Assembly: GCF_011682175.1 (NCBI RefSeq)
Contig: NZ_WHJG01000036.1
Location: 1-64,000 of the forward strand
Length of the DNA: 64,000 nucleotides
Origin: Massilia frigida
GTDB taxonomy: Bacteria; Pseudomonadota; Gammaproteobacteria; Burkholderiales; Burkholderiaceae_D
Direction: 5' to 3'
The notes beneath the pieces were generated by a model. The model did not search any database, was not told the DNA's origin, and saw only the letters and a list, made by a program, of their open reading frames with translations. Shown here one piece after another: positions 53,227-62,234 of the stretch (position 1 is the stretch's first letter; each line of letters starts with the position of its first letter). The position numbers and the translations under genes are program-made.

Positions 53227-53976
53227 ATGACCGATTTTTACGACCGCCTGACGCCGTTCTATCACCTGATCCACCAGGACTGGCACGCCAGCGTCGCGCT
53301 GCAAGGCGAGCAGCTCAGCAAACTGATCGACGCCGAATGGCCAGGCAAGCGCACACTGCTGGACGTTTCCTGCGGCATCGGCACCCAAGCCATCGGCCTG
53401 GCCCAGCGCGGCTTTTCCACAGTCGCCTCCGACCTGTCCGAAAAGGAAATCGAGCGCGCCCGGCGCGAAGCCGAGCTGGCCGGCGCCAGCATCGACTTCT
53501 CCGTCTGCGACATGCGCCGCGCCCACGAGCACCACGGCTCCGGCTTCGACATCGTCCTGTCCTGCGACAACTCGCTGCCCCACCTGCTCACCGACGCCGA
53601 CCTGCTCACCGCGCTGCGCCAGATGTTCGCCTGCCTGGCGCCCGGCGGTGGCTTCCTGATGTCGATGCGCGACTACGAGCGCGAAGAGCGCGGCGTCAAC
53701 CTGGTCAAGCCGTATGGCGCGCGTACCGAAGACGGCAAGCGTTACGTGCTGTTCCAGGTCTGGGATTTCGAGGGCGAGCATTACGACCTGACCTTCTACT
53801 TCATCGAAGAAAACCTCGCGACCCAGGCGGTCCAGACCCACGCGCTGCGCTCGCGCTACTATGCCATTTCCACCGACAAGATGTGCGCCCTGATGCGCGA
53901 AGCCGGCTTTGCCCAGGTGCGCCGGATCGACGGCGCCTTCTACCAGCCGATTCTGGTGGGCACCCGCCCAGCATGA
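53227..53976 (+). CDS. Class I SAM-dependent methyltransferase
   Basis: 249 residues from the ATG at 53227 (GAGGA seven bases upstream). Rossmann motif I LLDVSCGIGTQAIGLAQRGF, acidic end of strand two VASDLSEKEIERARRE, and VLSCDNSLPHLLT. The sequence resembles glycine/sarcosine-type or glycine N-methyltransferase-like enzymes (FYDRLTPFYHLIHQDWHASV), but the substrate cannot be assigned. Confidence 0.85.
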   Translation: MTDFYDRLTPFYHLIHQDWHASVALQGEQLSKLIDAEWPGKRTLLDVSCGIGTQAIGLAQRGFSTVASDLSEKEIERARREAELAGASIDFSVCDMRRAHEHHGSGFDIVLSCDNSLPHLLTDADLLTALRQMFACLAPGGGFLMSMRDYEREERGVNLVKPYGARTEDGKRYVLFQVWDFEGEHYDLTFYFIEENLATQAVQTHALRSRYYAISTDKMCALMREAGFAQVRRIDGAFYQPILVGTRPA

Positions 53977-54096
53977 GCGGCGCGCCACTGCAAGCCGGGC
54001 GCGCGGTGTATCCGCAGAGTGTGTGTACTGCAACACTTTGCCTTGGAGAGTGCGGCGTTTGGTGAATAATAGAGGCTGACCTTTGCGAAGGTGCCC

Positions 54097-56755
54097 ATGC
54101 CGACCAGCGTTGCCCAGCCTGACGACAAGCGCAGCGGCGGACCACCTGCCACCCGCCTGCGCGGTAAGTACGCTCCCTTCATCCTGGCGCTGTCGATTTT
54201 CCTGCTCGCCATGATCGCCACCGCTTTCGCCTGGCACTTCGCGCGCGCAACTGCTGGCCAGTCAGGAGGCCGAATTCGCCTTCGAGGCGCGCCAGATGGA
54301 ACGGCGCATCGGGCAGCGCATGGCCACCTACGAACAGGTCCAGCGCGGCACCCAGGCCTTCCTGCTCGGCTCGATGCAGGTCGGACGCGAGGATTTCCGC
54401 GCCTATATCGCCTCGCTCAAGCTCGACGAAACCTATCCCGGCATCCAGGGTATCGCCCTGGTCGAACTGGTCGCGCCCGCACGGCTCGACGCCCACACCG
54501 CCGAACGGCGGCGCGAGAGTCCTGGCTACACCGTCCATCCCCTGGGCGAGCGGCCGGTGTTCTCGGCCATCACCCACATCGAACCGTTCACCGGCCTGAA
54601 CCTGCGCGCGCTCGGCTTCGACATGCTGAGCGATCCAGCGCGGCGCCAGGCCATGGAACGCGCGCGCGATAGCGGCCGCGCGGCTGCCTCGGGCAAGGTG
54701 CGCCTGATCATGGCGCTGGCCGCCGACATGACGCAGCAACTCAGCGCAAGCGAATTTCGCTGGAAATACGCGCTCGAAGGCGCCGGCGATGGCGTCTGGG
54801 ACTGGAACGGGGGCACTGGCGATATTGTCCACTCGCGCCGCTGGAAGGAAATGCTGGGCTACGGCGCCGACGAAATAGAACCGACCAACCCCGCCTTCGA
54901 GGCCCTGATCCACGACGAGGACCGCGCGCGCGTGCTCGCCACCCTCAATGCCTACGTCGAGAGCACCGATCAAGCGTACGAGTGCCAGTTCCGGCTGCGC
55001 TGCAAGAACGGCACCTGGCGCTGGATCCGCGCGCGCGCCATGGCGGTCACGCGCGATGCCGATGGCCACCCCTTGCGCACCATCGGCACCCATACCGACA
55101 TCACCCGCGCCAAGGCCGACGAGCGCACCCTGCTCGAAGCGAATGCGCGCCTGGCGGCCGAGCAGCACCGGGTCAGCGTCATCCTCGACCATTCGCACGA
55201 TGCCTTTGTCGCGGTCAGCGCGGACGGGCGCATCACCGACTGGAACGCCAAGGCCGAAGCCATGTTCGGCTGGCCGGCGGCGGCCGCCATCGGGCACGAT
55301 CTGGCCGAGCTGATCATTCCGCCCGAACTGCGCCCCGCCCACAACGCCGGCATCGCGCGCATGGTCGCCAGCGGTACCGGCACCGTGATCCGCAACGTGT
55401 TCGAGGTCAACGCGCTGCACCGTGACGGGCGGCGCGTGCCGGTGGAACTGGCCATCGCCGGCTTTCCGCAGGCGTCCGGCTTCGTCGTGAGCGCGTTCAT
55501 GCGCGACGTCTCCGGGCGCAAACATGCCGAGCAGCTCGAAGTCGAACGCAGCCGGGCGCTGGAAGACGCGCGCCAGGCGCTGCAACATGCGCAAAAGCTC
55601 GAAGCGGTCGGCAAGCTGACCGGCGGCGTGGCGCACGACTTCAACAACGTGCTGCATGTCATCGGCGGCAATGTGCAACTGCTCCAGCTGAGCAAGCGCG
55701 ACGATGCGCGCCTGCAGAAGCGCTTGCACAGCATGCAGTCGGCGGTCGACCGCGGCGCCAAGCTGGCTTCGCAGCTGCTCGCCTTTGCGCGGCGCCAGCC
55801 GCTGCAACCGGTGGTGCTCAACCCGCTGCAAATCCTGCGGACCATGGACGACCTGCTCCAGCGCGCGCTGGGCGCGTCGGTGCGCATCCGCATCGAAGCC
55901 GATGACGGCCTGTGGAATACCCTGGTCGATCCCGGCCAGTGGGAAAACGTGGTCATCAACCTGGCGATCAACGCGCGCGACGCCATGCCCGGCGGCGGCG
56001 TGCTGACCATCGGCCTGCGCAACGACCGCATCGATGCCGGCGAGGCAGGCGCGCTGATCGATCTGGCGCCGGGCGGCTATATCCGCTTCAGCTTTGCCGA
56101 TACCGGGCAGGGCATGGACGGCGAGGTGATCGCGCACGCCTTCGAACCCTTCTTCACCACCAAGCCGGTGGGGCAGGGGACCGGCCTGGGCCTGAGCATG
56201 GCGTACGGTTTCGTCAAGCAGAGCGGAGGCCATATCGCGCTTGAAAGCGAGGCGGGCAAGGGCACCACGGTGCTGATCTACCTGCCGCGTTCGGCCGAAC
56301 GCGCGGCCGGCAAGCTTGCCGCGCCCGAGCAGGACGTGGTCGGTGGCGGCGAGACGATTCTTGTCGTGGAGGACGACGCGGAAGTGCGCGCGACTGCGGT
56401 GGCGACCTTGAACGAGCTGGGCTACTGCGTGCTGGAAGCGCACGACGGCGCCAGCGCGCTGGCCATGATCCGCAATGGCGCCTGGATCGACCTGTTGTTT
56501 ACCGATGTGGTGATGCCGGGGCCGGTGTCGAGCATCGAGCTGGTGTCGCTCGTGCAGCAGGCGCTGCCGGGCGTGGCGGTGCTGTACACGTCGGGCTACA
56601 CGCGCGACGCGCTCACCACCGGCGGCCGGGTCGATGAGGGCGTGCGGCTGCTGGGCAAGCCATACCGGCGCGCGCAGCTGGCCCAGCAGGTGCGCGACGC
56701 GCTGGCGGGGCGGATAACGGCGCCCGAGACGCTCACCACGGGCTCGGGGTTGTGA
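54097..56755 (+). pseudogene. CHASE/PAS hybrid sensor histidine kinase, frameshifted
   Basis: The ATG at 54097 (GAAGG six bases upstream) opens a TM segment (APFILALSIFLLAMIATAFA WHFARA), but the frame breaks in a CG run at 54238-54248; the other frame continues with QLLASQEAEFAFEARQMERR. CHASE follows (GIQGIALVELVAPARLDAHT; ITHIEPFTGLNLRALGFDML) but stops at GKVRLI and jumps straight to ALAADMTQQLSASEFRWKYA, losing the end of CHASE and most of the second TM. Two PAS domains, HisKA (VGKLTGGVAHDFNNVLHVIG), HATPase (FFTTKPVGQGTGLGLSMAYG) and a receiver (ILVVEDDAEV, FTDVVMPG) complete it. A start inside the second frame (54296) would give a soluble 819-residue kinase. Confidence 0.75.
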
Positions 56756-56767
56756 CTGTCCGGGCGA

Positions 56768-58561
56768 CTACAGCGTTTCCTTGTGAAATAACTGCATTCC
56801 TTCGAGCACATCAGACACCAATGCATCGACGGTCGCAAGGCCGCCGAACACGTCGGGGCCATGCGGCAGGATGGCGGGGCTGAACCCCTCTTCGACCAGA
56901 AATCTGTTGAGCATGACAAACATGTGCAGGCGTCCGTTTGCATCGCCAAAGAAATGCCCGATATGTAGCGAGCGGATCGTCGTGACGATACGCTTTAACT
57001 TGGCGTCGTTTTCCTGCACATTGAATCGTCCCTCGTAGTACAGCTTGAGGATCGCGTTGACCAGCAGCTTGCCATCGGCTTGTGAATAGTTCGTGTCCAT
57101 GTGCCCCCCGCCGCCATCCTGGCTATGCAGGGTGATGGCCTTGGGCTGGTCTTCGCGGGCCGTGCTCGGGAGCGCCTCCGCCAGCAGTGGCGTGTCGGAG
57201 ATCATTACCTGCCTTGCTTCATGGAGTGCAGCCAGCCTTTCGAGCCGCTCCAATCCTTGGCCATCCGGGATCTCCGGTGTGCCAAATTGCGAAAATTCTT
57301 CCCGTCCGCCCAGTTTCTTCATCTTTTCCGGGTCGGCTGTGTATTTGATGACGGCGTCATGCAGGGCCGTATAGCTTTCATAGTTCAATTGTTCGCGCGG
57401 CGACTCGGGCTCTTTTTCTTCCTCGGCGCTAGCGCTGGGACGGGACGGTGCCAGCATCGGTGCCAGCGCTTCAAGCATGCTCTGCTGGTAGCCCGGCGAC
57501 TGTTGGGAATCGAACAGCATGCCCGGATTCGCAGAATTGCTGTCCACGGCCTCTTTGTGATACTTTCGATCCAGGTAAGTTTTCCACAGTTTTTCTTTGG
57601 GGATGTCGCTCAAGACGTGACGCGTCACCTGGTCCGCCGCCTTTTTGTTATGTCCCGTACGCAACTCCACCAGGACGTCGTAGGCATCCGTGACGACCTT
57701 GTTCAAGCGGGCCTCGGCATCGGCATAATGATCGGCATCGACGGTACTGTCCCGCACCCCGGACAGCGCATCGGTGAGAAGCACGCCCCTCTGGTGATAG
57801 GCGTCGTCGAGCACGATCGTGCTTCCCCGCTGCTGGCCGTGTTGCTTGTGCATCTGGCCGAGCGCCTTGTTGACGGCGGCTACCGCCGCTTCTTCCAGCG
57901 CGTTGAGCTTTTTTTCAGCGCTGGTATAAGAACTGGGATTAAGTCCCCACCAGCCGCTGAATCGGGCGAAACGCATCAACTGCAGCGGAGCGCTTGGGCT
58001 TGCCGCCACATTGGCCGCCGGCACCTGAGCGGCTGTCGTCTGCTGCTGCATCGCCTTCGCGCCCATGATGTCGGCCTCGTGTTCCAGGCCTGCATCGTCA
58101 TTGACCGCGACCGCGTCGCGCAGCTGCATGGTTGGGTTGACCCGTCCCTGGGCTTGTTGCACCACATGCCATGCCTCGTGCGGCAGATGCTTTTCCTGCC
58201 CGTGGCCGAGATGGATTTCACTGCCTTGCGCATATGCGTGCGCGTGCAGCTGCGCCGGCAGCGTCGAGTTGTAGTGCACGTTCACGTGGTCCATGGCCAG
58301 GCCAGACAAGGATTCCACGCCTGCCTTCAACTGCGGCGGCAGGCCGGTCCGGCCCTGCCCGCCGGATTGCCGGCGCTGTGCAGGGGGCATGCCGCGCTGC
58401 CGGGCTCCCGCCGTGATGAGCTCCGCTTGCGACAGTTGTCGTCGTACGCGTGCGCTGTCGTCAGCCATTTGTTGCAGTGTGCCCGGCCCAGCGGCATGGG
58501 CTTGCGCATCGACGCCGGTGCGCGTAGTCTGACTTTCCTGTGTCGGCAACCTGGTTTTCAT
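56768..58561 (-). CDS. DUF4157 protein with Fic-like C-terminus, candidate injected effector
   Basis: 597 residues from the ATG at 58561; a longer frame upstream overlaps the YdhR-like gene antisense-free region and lacks coding character. Residues 30-150 are DUF4157, a domain tied to extracellular contractile injection system cargo: LPPQLKAGVESLSGLAMDHV, AYAQGSEIHLGHGQEKHLPH and a zincin-like HEAWH at 128-132. A long helical middle follows. Near the C-terminus IRSLHIGHFFGDANGRLHMF fits the Fic pattern HPFxDGNGR (HFFGDANGR, residues 536-544), followed by VMLNRFLVEEGFSPAILPHG. AMPylation or a related transfer is suggested. No injection genes or immunity gene adjacent. Confidence 0.75.
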   Translation of the reverse strand: MKTRLPTQESQTTRTGVDAQAHAAGPGTLQQMADDSARVRRQLSQAELITAGARQRGMPPAQRRQSGGQGRTGLPPQLKAGVESLSGLAMDHVNVHYNSTLPAQLHAHAYAQGSEIHLGHGQEKHLPHEAWHVVQQAQGRVNPTMQLRDAVAVNDDAGLEHEADIMGAKAMQQQTTAAQVPAANVAASPSAPLQLMRFARFSGWWGLNPSSYTSAEKKLNALEEAAVAAVNKALGQMHKQHGQQRGSTIVLDDAYHQRGVLLTDALSGVRDSTVDADHYADAEARLNKVVTDAYDVLVELRTGHNKKAADQVTRHVLSDIPKEKLWKTYLDRKYHKEAVDSNSANPGMLFDSQQSPGYQQSMLEALAPMLAPSRPSASAEEEKEPESPREQLNYESYTALHDAVIKYTADPEKMKKLGGREEFSQFGTPEIPDGQGLERLERLAALHEARQVMISDTPLLAEALPSTAREDQPKAITLHSQDGGGGHMDTNYSQADGKLLVNAILKLYYEGRFNVQENDAKLKRIVTTIRSLHIGHFFGDANGRLHMFVMLNRFLVEEGFSPAILPHGPDVFGGLATVDALVSDVLEGMQLFHKETL

Positions 58562-58658
58562 GAGGCTTCTTTCTTCGCCGCTGGACAATGGCAGATCAGG
58601 CGCCGCATCGCGGCGATATTCGTGCAAATTGACGCGACCAGCGCTGGCGTGGCACGCC

Positions 58659-58970
58659 TTAGTAGGTGAAGACTTTCTGGGCCACGTTGTCGACCAGCAC
58701 CGGACTGTCGAAGTAGGTGACCGTAGGCTCGGTGCCGTATTTCTCCCGGACGAATGCGCGCCAGGCTTCGGTGTACATCGCTTCCGCATCCGCCCGCGCA
58801 TTCCAGACGTAGACGCCGCCCGCGGTGGCGCCATCTTCGGAGAGCACGTAGTGCTTCCGAAGCAAACCGGGCACGTCTTGATAGGTGGGCGCGGTGCTCA
58901 GGAAGATGGCGCGTGCCTCTCCATGAGTGATCGGCGTGGGCAGCGCAAACGCGGTTATCGCGATAATCAT
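58659..58970 (-). CDS. YdhR-like monooxygenase-fold protein
   Basis: 103 residues; the sequence MIIAITAFALPTPITHGEAR, AGGVYVWNARADAEAMYTEA and PTVTYFDSPVLVDNVAQ follows the YdhR/dimeric alpha-beta barrel family, whose members are often annotated as putative monooxygenases. Function uncertain. It lies 97 bp upstream of the DUF4157 gene on the same strand, perhaps co-transcribed. The 284 bp after its start (58971-59254) hold no other gene except the leader of the next lipoprotein. Confidence 0.8.
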   Translation of the reverse strand: MIIAITAFALPTPITHGEARAIFLSTAPTYQDVPGLLRKHYVLSEDGATAGGVYVWNARADAEAMYTEAWRAFVREKYGTEPTVTYFDSPVLVDNVAQKVFTY

Positions 58971-59194
58971 CCCTTACTCCCATGGTGTCATACGGATGGT
59001 AAAGACCGGCTTTGCTTCAAGCGTATCGTCCCAATGTATCATGCCTGGCCAGGACGCGGGATGCGGGCCGTGGCGGCTGCCTGCGCAGGCCGTGTCGCGT
59101 AGTGCCGGGAATCTCTCAATTCTCGAACGCACCACGATGATCGAATGCCTGCGCAGGTAGTGGCGCACATTCAACAACTTAAATGGACAAATAA

Positions 59195-59758
59195 TTGAAC
59201 CTATCCGTTTTACTTGGCAAATGAGCGCTGGGAGCTTTACTGGCCGGCTTTTTAATGTTGCAAGGATGTGCAGTAGCGCCGAAAGGCGACGTGCTGAAAT
59301 ACTCGTCGCACGACCTGGGCGTGCTTTGTTTCGGCGGAGTCAGTAACGTACGCCTGACATATGGCGGTGCCCCACACAAATTGTTCAATGGCAAAGGTGA
59401 TGCGGCACCTCAAAAAACACTTGCGGATGCCACACGCATTCCGGGCTTCCTGTACGGTACGTACGACACATTCGTGGGGCCAATCGACATGCAGTGGCGC
59501 TCGCGCGATGGCTCCGAGCTGAGCCACGCCGTCGACCTCAACAAGGAGATTACCGGTCGCCATATCCCGTATGACCATCCGGAGCGCGTCTACGCCGCCA
59601 AACCGTTCGTGGGAAAACCGGTCATCATTGTCGAGTTTGACGATCGGACCGTGAAGGTCTACCTTGCCGCGACGTTGCAGGTGATTCCTCTCGATGCCGC
59701 GAAGCCAACTCTCGACCATGCGCAGTCCCGCACGCTTGTTTATTCAAGGACCTTGTGA
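59195..59758 (+). pseudogene. Lipoprotein gene with in-frame TGA in the signal peptide
   Basis: The frame reads LSVLLGK, then TGA at 59222-59224, then ALGALLAGFLMLQGCAVAPK with a good lipobox LQGC. A tryptophan codon changed to TGA would explain it. Translation from the ATG at 59255 leaves only four residues before the lipobox Cys and would not export the protein. The mature part is 160 residues (LGVLCFGGVSNVRLTYGGAP; VGKPVIIVEFDDRTVKVYLA) with no family I recognise. A TTG at 59195 is the best upstream start. It may be inactive, or exported from an unusual start. Confidence 0.55.
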
Positions 59759-59810
59759 GGGCTCCTCGTATCCGCAGGGCGAGGTGCGGATAGTCAGGCT
59801 GCACCAGGAA

Positions 59811-61124
59811 TCAGCGCTTCCCCTGCTGTTTGAGGCGCCGGTACAAGGTGCGCTCGCTGATCCCCAGCGACGCCGCCAGCTCGCTGCGGGTCCCGGCAAC
59901 ATGGCTTGGCGCGCCGTCCAGTGCGCTGCCGCCGGTCTTCGGCGTCGGGCCGGGCAGCGCCGGCGCCTCAGGCAGATGCGCGACGCGGATCACGCCATCG
60001 TCGGCGAACAGGCTGGCGCGATCGAGCACATTGCGCAACTCGCGGATATTGCCCGGCCAGGGGCGCCGCTGCAGCTCGGCCAGCGCATCCGGATCGATGT
60101 TCAGCGCGCGCATGCCGCCAGCGGCCCGCCGCAGGAATGAATCGGCCAGCAGGGCAATGTCGCCGGCGCGCTCGCGCAGGGGCGGCAGGCGGATCGGGAA
60201 CGCATTGATGCGGTAATACAGGTCTTGCCGGAACTCGCCGCGCGCCACCATCGCGTCGAGCGGCTTGTGGGTGGCCGCGATCAGGCGAAAGTTGGCGTGC
60301 AGCGTTTCCACCCCGCCCACGCGCCGGTACGTGCCCGTCTCGATCAGGCGCAGCAGCTTGACCTGCATCGCCAGCGGCACGTCGCCGATTTCATCAAGAA
60401 AAATGGTGCCGTCCTGGGCCGTCTCCACCAGCCCCGGCTTGCGCGTCGCCGCACCGGTGAACGCCCCTTTTTCATGGCCGAACAGTTCGCTCTCGAACAG
60501 GGTTTCGCTCAGGCCCGAGCAGTCGACCACGACCAGCGGGCCGCCGGCGCGCCCGCTGGTGGCGTGCACGGCGCGCGCGAACAATTCCTTGCCGGTCCCC
60601 GATTCGCCCAGCAGCAGCACCGGCAGCATCGATGGCGCCACCCTTTGCAGCGCCGCCAGCGCCTGGTTGAAGGCGGGCGCGCGGCCGACCAGCCCATCGT
60701 CGCTGGGCCGCGCCGACGCGCTGCGCACCGTCGACAGGCGCTCGACGTAGGCGGTAATGGCCCCGTGTTCATCGAAAATCGGCCGCAGTTCGACATCCAC
60801 ATGTTCCGGCCCGCGCGGGGTGTGGTGAATGTGCAGCACGCGGTCCGGCCCGCGCAATTCCTGCGCCTTCTTCATCGGGCAATGCTCGCCCGCCTGGTCG
60901 CAGGGCAGCTCGTAGTGATGCGAGACGCGGTAGCACTTCTGGCCGATGAACGGCTTGCCGGTGCCGCCGAACTGACGCCGGTAAGCATCATTGGCAGCGA
61001 GGATGTTGTAGTCCGGATCGAGCACGATCATCGGCTGCGCCTCGTGATCGAGGAAAGACACCAGCGACTGCACCTGTGTGGACAGCGGCGCGGGCGGCGC
61101 CGGGATAGTTGGGTCGATCGGCAT
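59811..61124 (-). CDS. fisR: FisR-type sigma-54-dependent activator of sulfane-sulfur genes
   Basis: 437 residues from the ATG at 61124 (AGGAG seven bases upstream). N-terminal PAS-like sensor with three cysteines C64, C75 and C82 ([16 protein letters not shown], then DQAGEHC); the spacing 11 and 7 equals that of C53/C64/C71 in Cupriavidus FisR, which senses persulfides. The AAA+ domain has Walker [16 protein letters not shown], the sigma-54 contact loop [15 protein letters not shown] and Walker [14 protein letters not shown] Fis-type HTH closes the protein ([20 protein letters not shown]). It is divergent from the sulfur operon. Confidence 0.9.
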   Translation of the reverse strand: MPIDPTIPAPPAPLSTQVQSLVSFLDHEAQPMIVLDPDYNILAANDAYRRQFGGTGKPFIGQKCYRVSHHYELPCDQAGEHCPMKKAQELRGPDRVLHIHHTPRGPEHVDVELRPIFDEHGAITAYVERLSTVRSASARPSDDGLVGRAPAFNQALAALQRVAPSMLPVLLLGESGTGKELFARAVHATSGRAGGPLVVVDCSGLSETLFESELFGHEKGAFTGAATRKPGLVETAQDGTIFLDEIGDVPLAMQVKLLRLIETGTYRRVGGVETLHANFRLIAATHKPLDAMVARGEFRQDLYYRINAFPIRLPPLRERAGDIALLADSFLRRAAGGMRALNIDPDALAELQRRPWPGNIRELRNVLDRASLFADDGVIRVAHLPEAPALPGPTPKTGGSALDGAPSHVAGTRSELAASLGISERTLYRRLKQQGKR

Positions 61125-61181
61125 CGCGTGGCTCCTGGTCAGATGCGCATGGTGGCCCAGCACTGCCATGACTGTCAAGTG

Positions 61182-61201
61182 ACACTGCCAGATGGCAGTG
61201 T
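61182..61201. promoter_or_regulatory. Activator palindrome (likely FisR binding site)
   Basis: ACACTGCCAGATGGCAGTGT, a perfect 9-bp-arm palindrome, about 105 bp upstream of the -24/-12 promoter of the sulfur operon. Imperfect half-sites (CACTGCCATGACTGTCA at 61160; TGATGGCAGT at 61201) flank it on both sides, as expected for a multi-site enhancer of a sigma-54 activator. It may also autoregulate the divergent activator gene. Confidence 0.75.
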
Positions 61202-61287
61202 GATGGCAGTCGGCCGCCACCCGCCGGCTAGTATGAATCCCTCAACAAATCAATGATATGGATCATGCTTTCCATGCCATGCATCCC

Positions 61288-61303
61288 TGGCATGCATTTT
61301 GCT
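61288..61303 (+). promoter_or_regulatory. Sigma-54 (-24/-12) promoter of the sulfur operon
   Basis: TGGCATGCATTTTGCT agrees with the consensus TGGCAC-N5-TTGCW, with ten bases between the invariant GG and GC, 36 bp before the ATG at 61339. The adjacent divergent gene encodes a sigma-54-dependent activator, which supports the call. Confidence 0.8.
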
Positions 61304-61338
61304 GCGTCTAGCCTTGAACCAGAGGAGATTGCCACAGC

Positions 61339-62220
61339 ATGAGTACAGCACCATTCCAGGTCGAGGGTTTCTTCGACGCCAGCACCAGCACCGTCAGCTA
61401 TCTCGTGCTCGACCCCGCCACGCGCCGCTGCGCCCTGATCGACAGCGTGCTCGACTTCGACCAGAAATCCGGCCGCACGGCCACTACCTCGGCCGACAAG
61501 CTGATCGCGCGCGTGGCCGAGCTGGAGGCCACGGTCGAGTGGATCCTGGAAACCCACGTCCACGCCGACCACCTGACCGCCGCGCCCTACCTGCAACAGC
61601 GTCTCGGCGGCAAGACCGGCATCGGCCGCCACATCGCCGCCGTGCAGGAAGTCTTCGGCACCTTGCTCAATACCGGCGCCGGCATGGCGCGCGACGGCAG
61701 CCAGTTCGATCACCTGTTTGCCGACGGCGAAACCTTCCGCATCGGCGCCCTCGCGTGCCGTGCGCTGCACACGCCCGGCCACACGCCGGCCTGCCTGAGC
61801 TATGTCGTCGGCAGCGGCGCGCAGCTGGCCGCGTTCGTCGGCGACACCCTGTTCATGCCCGATTACGGCACCGCGCGCTGCGATTTCCCCGGCGGCGACG
61901 CGGCCACGCTGTACCGGTCGATCGGCAAGGTGCTTGCCCTGCCCGACGACACCTTGCTCTACATGTGCCACGACTACCAGCCAGGCGGGCGCGAGGTGCG
62001 CTTCGTCAGCACGGTGGCCGAGGAGCGCGCCCACAACGTCCACGTCGGCAGCGGCATCAGCGAAGACGCCTTCGTGGCCATGCGCACCCGGCGCGACGCC
62101 ACCCTGGCCATGCCGGCCCTGATCCTGCCGTCGGTCCAGATCAATATGCGCGCCGGGCACTTCCCCGAACCCGAGGCGAACGGCCAGCGCTACCTCAAGA
62201 TTCCTCTCAACGCGCTGTAA
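61339..62220 (+). CDS. pdo: Persulfide dioxygenase
   Basis: 293 residues. ETHE1/PDO-type metallo-beta-lactamase fold with one mononuclear iron: THVHADHLTAAPYL (H73, H75, D77), CRALHTPGHTPACLSYVV, GDTLFMPDYGTARCDFPGGD and YMCHDYQPGGREVRF. It oxidises glutathione persulfide to sulfite and glutathione. AGAGGAG precedes the ATG. It is the first gene of the FisR-controlled operon and is followed after 14 bp by the SQR fusion. Confidence 0.92.
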   Translation: MSTAPFQVEGFFDASTSTVSYLVLDPATRRCALIDSVLDFDQKSGRTATTSADKLIARVAELEATVEWILETHVHADHLTAAPYLQQRLGGKTGIGRHIAAVQEVFGTLLNTGAGMARDGSQFDHLFADGETFRIGALACRALHTPGHTPACLSYVVGSGAQLAAFVGDTLFMPDYGTARCDFPGGDAATLYRSIGKVLALPDDTLLYMCHDYQPGGREVRFVSTVAEERAHNVHVGSGISEDAFVAMRTRRDATLAMPALILPSVQINMRAGHFPEPEANGQRYLKIPLNAL

Positions 62221-62234
62221 GCGCAGCAGGCACC

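Noticed and set aside
58562-58834. N-terminal extension of the DUF4157 protein
   Set aside because: The extra 91 residues are Arg/Ser/Pro-rich and overlap the YdhR-like gene in another frame; the ATG at 58561 fits the start of DUF4157 relatives.
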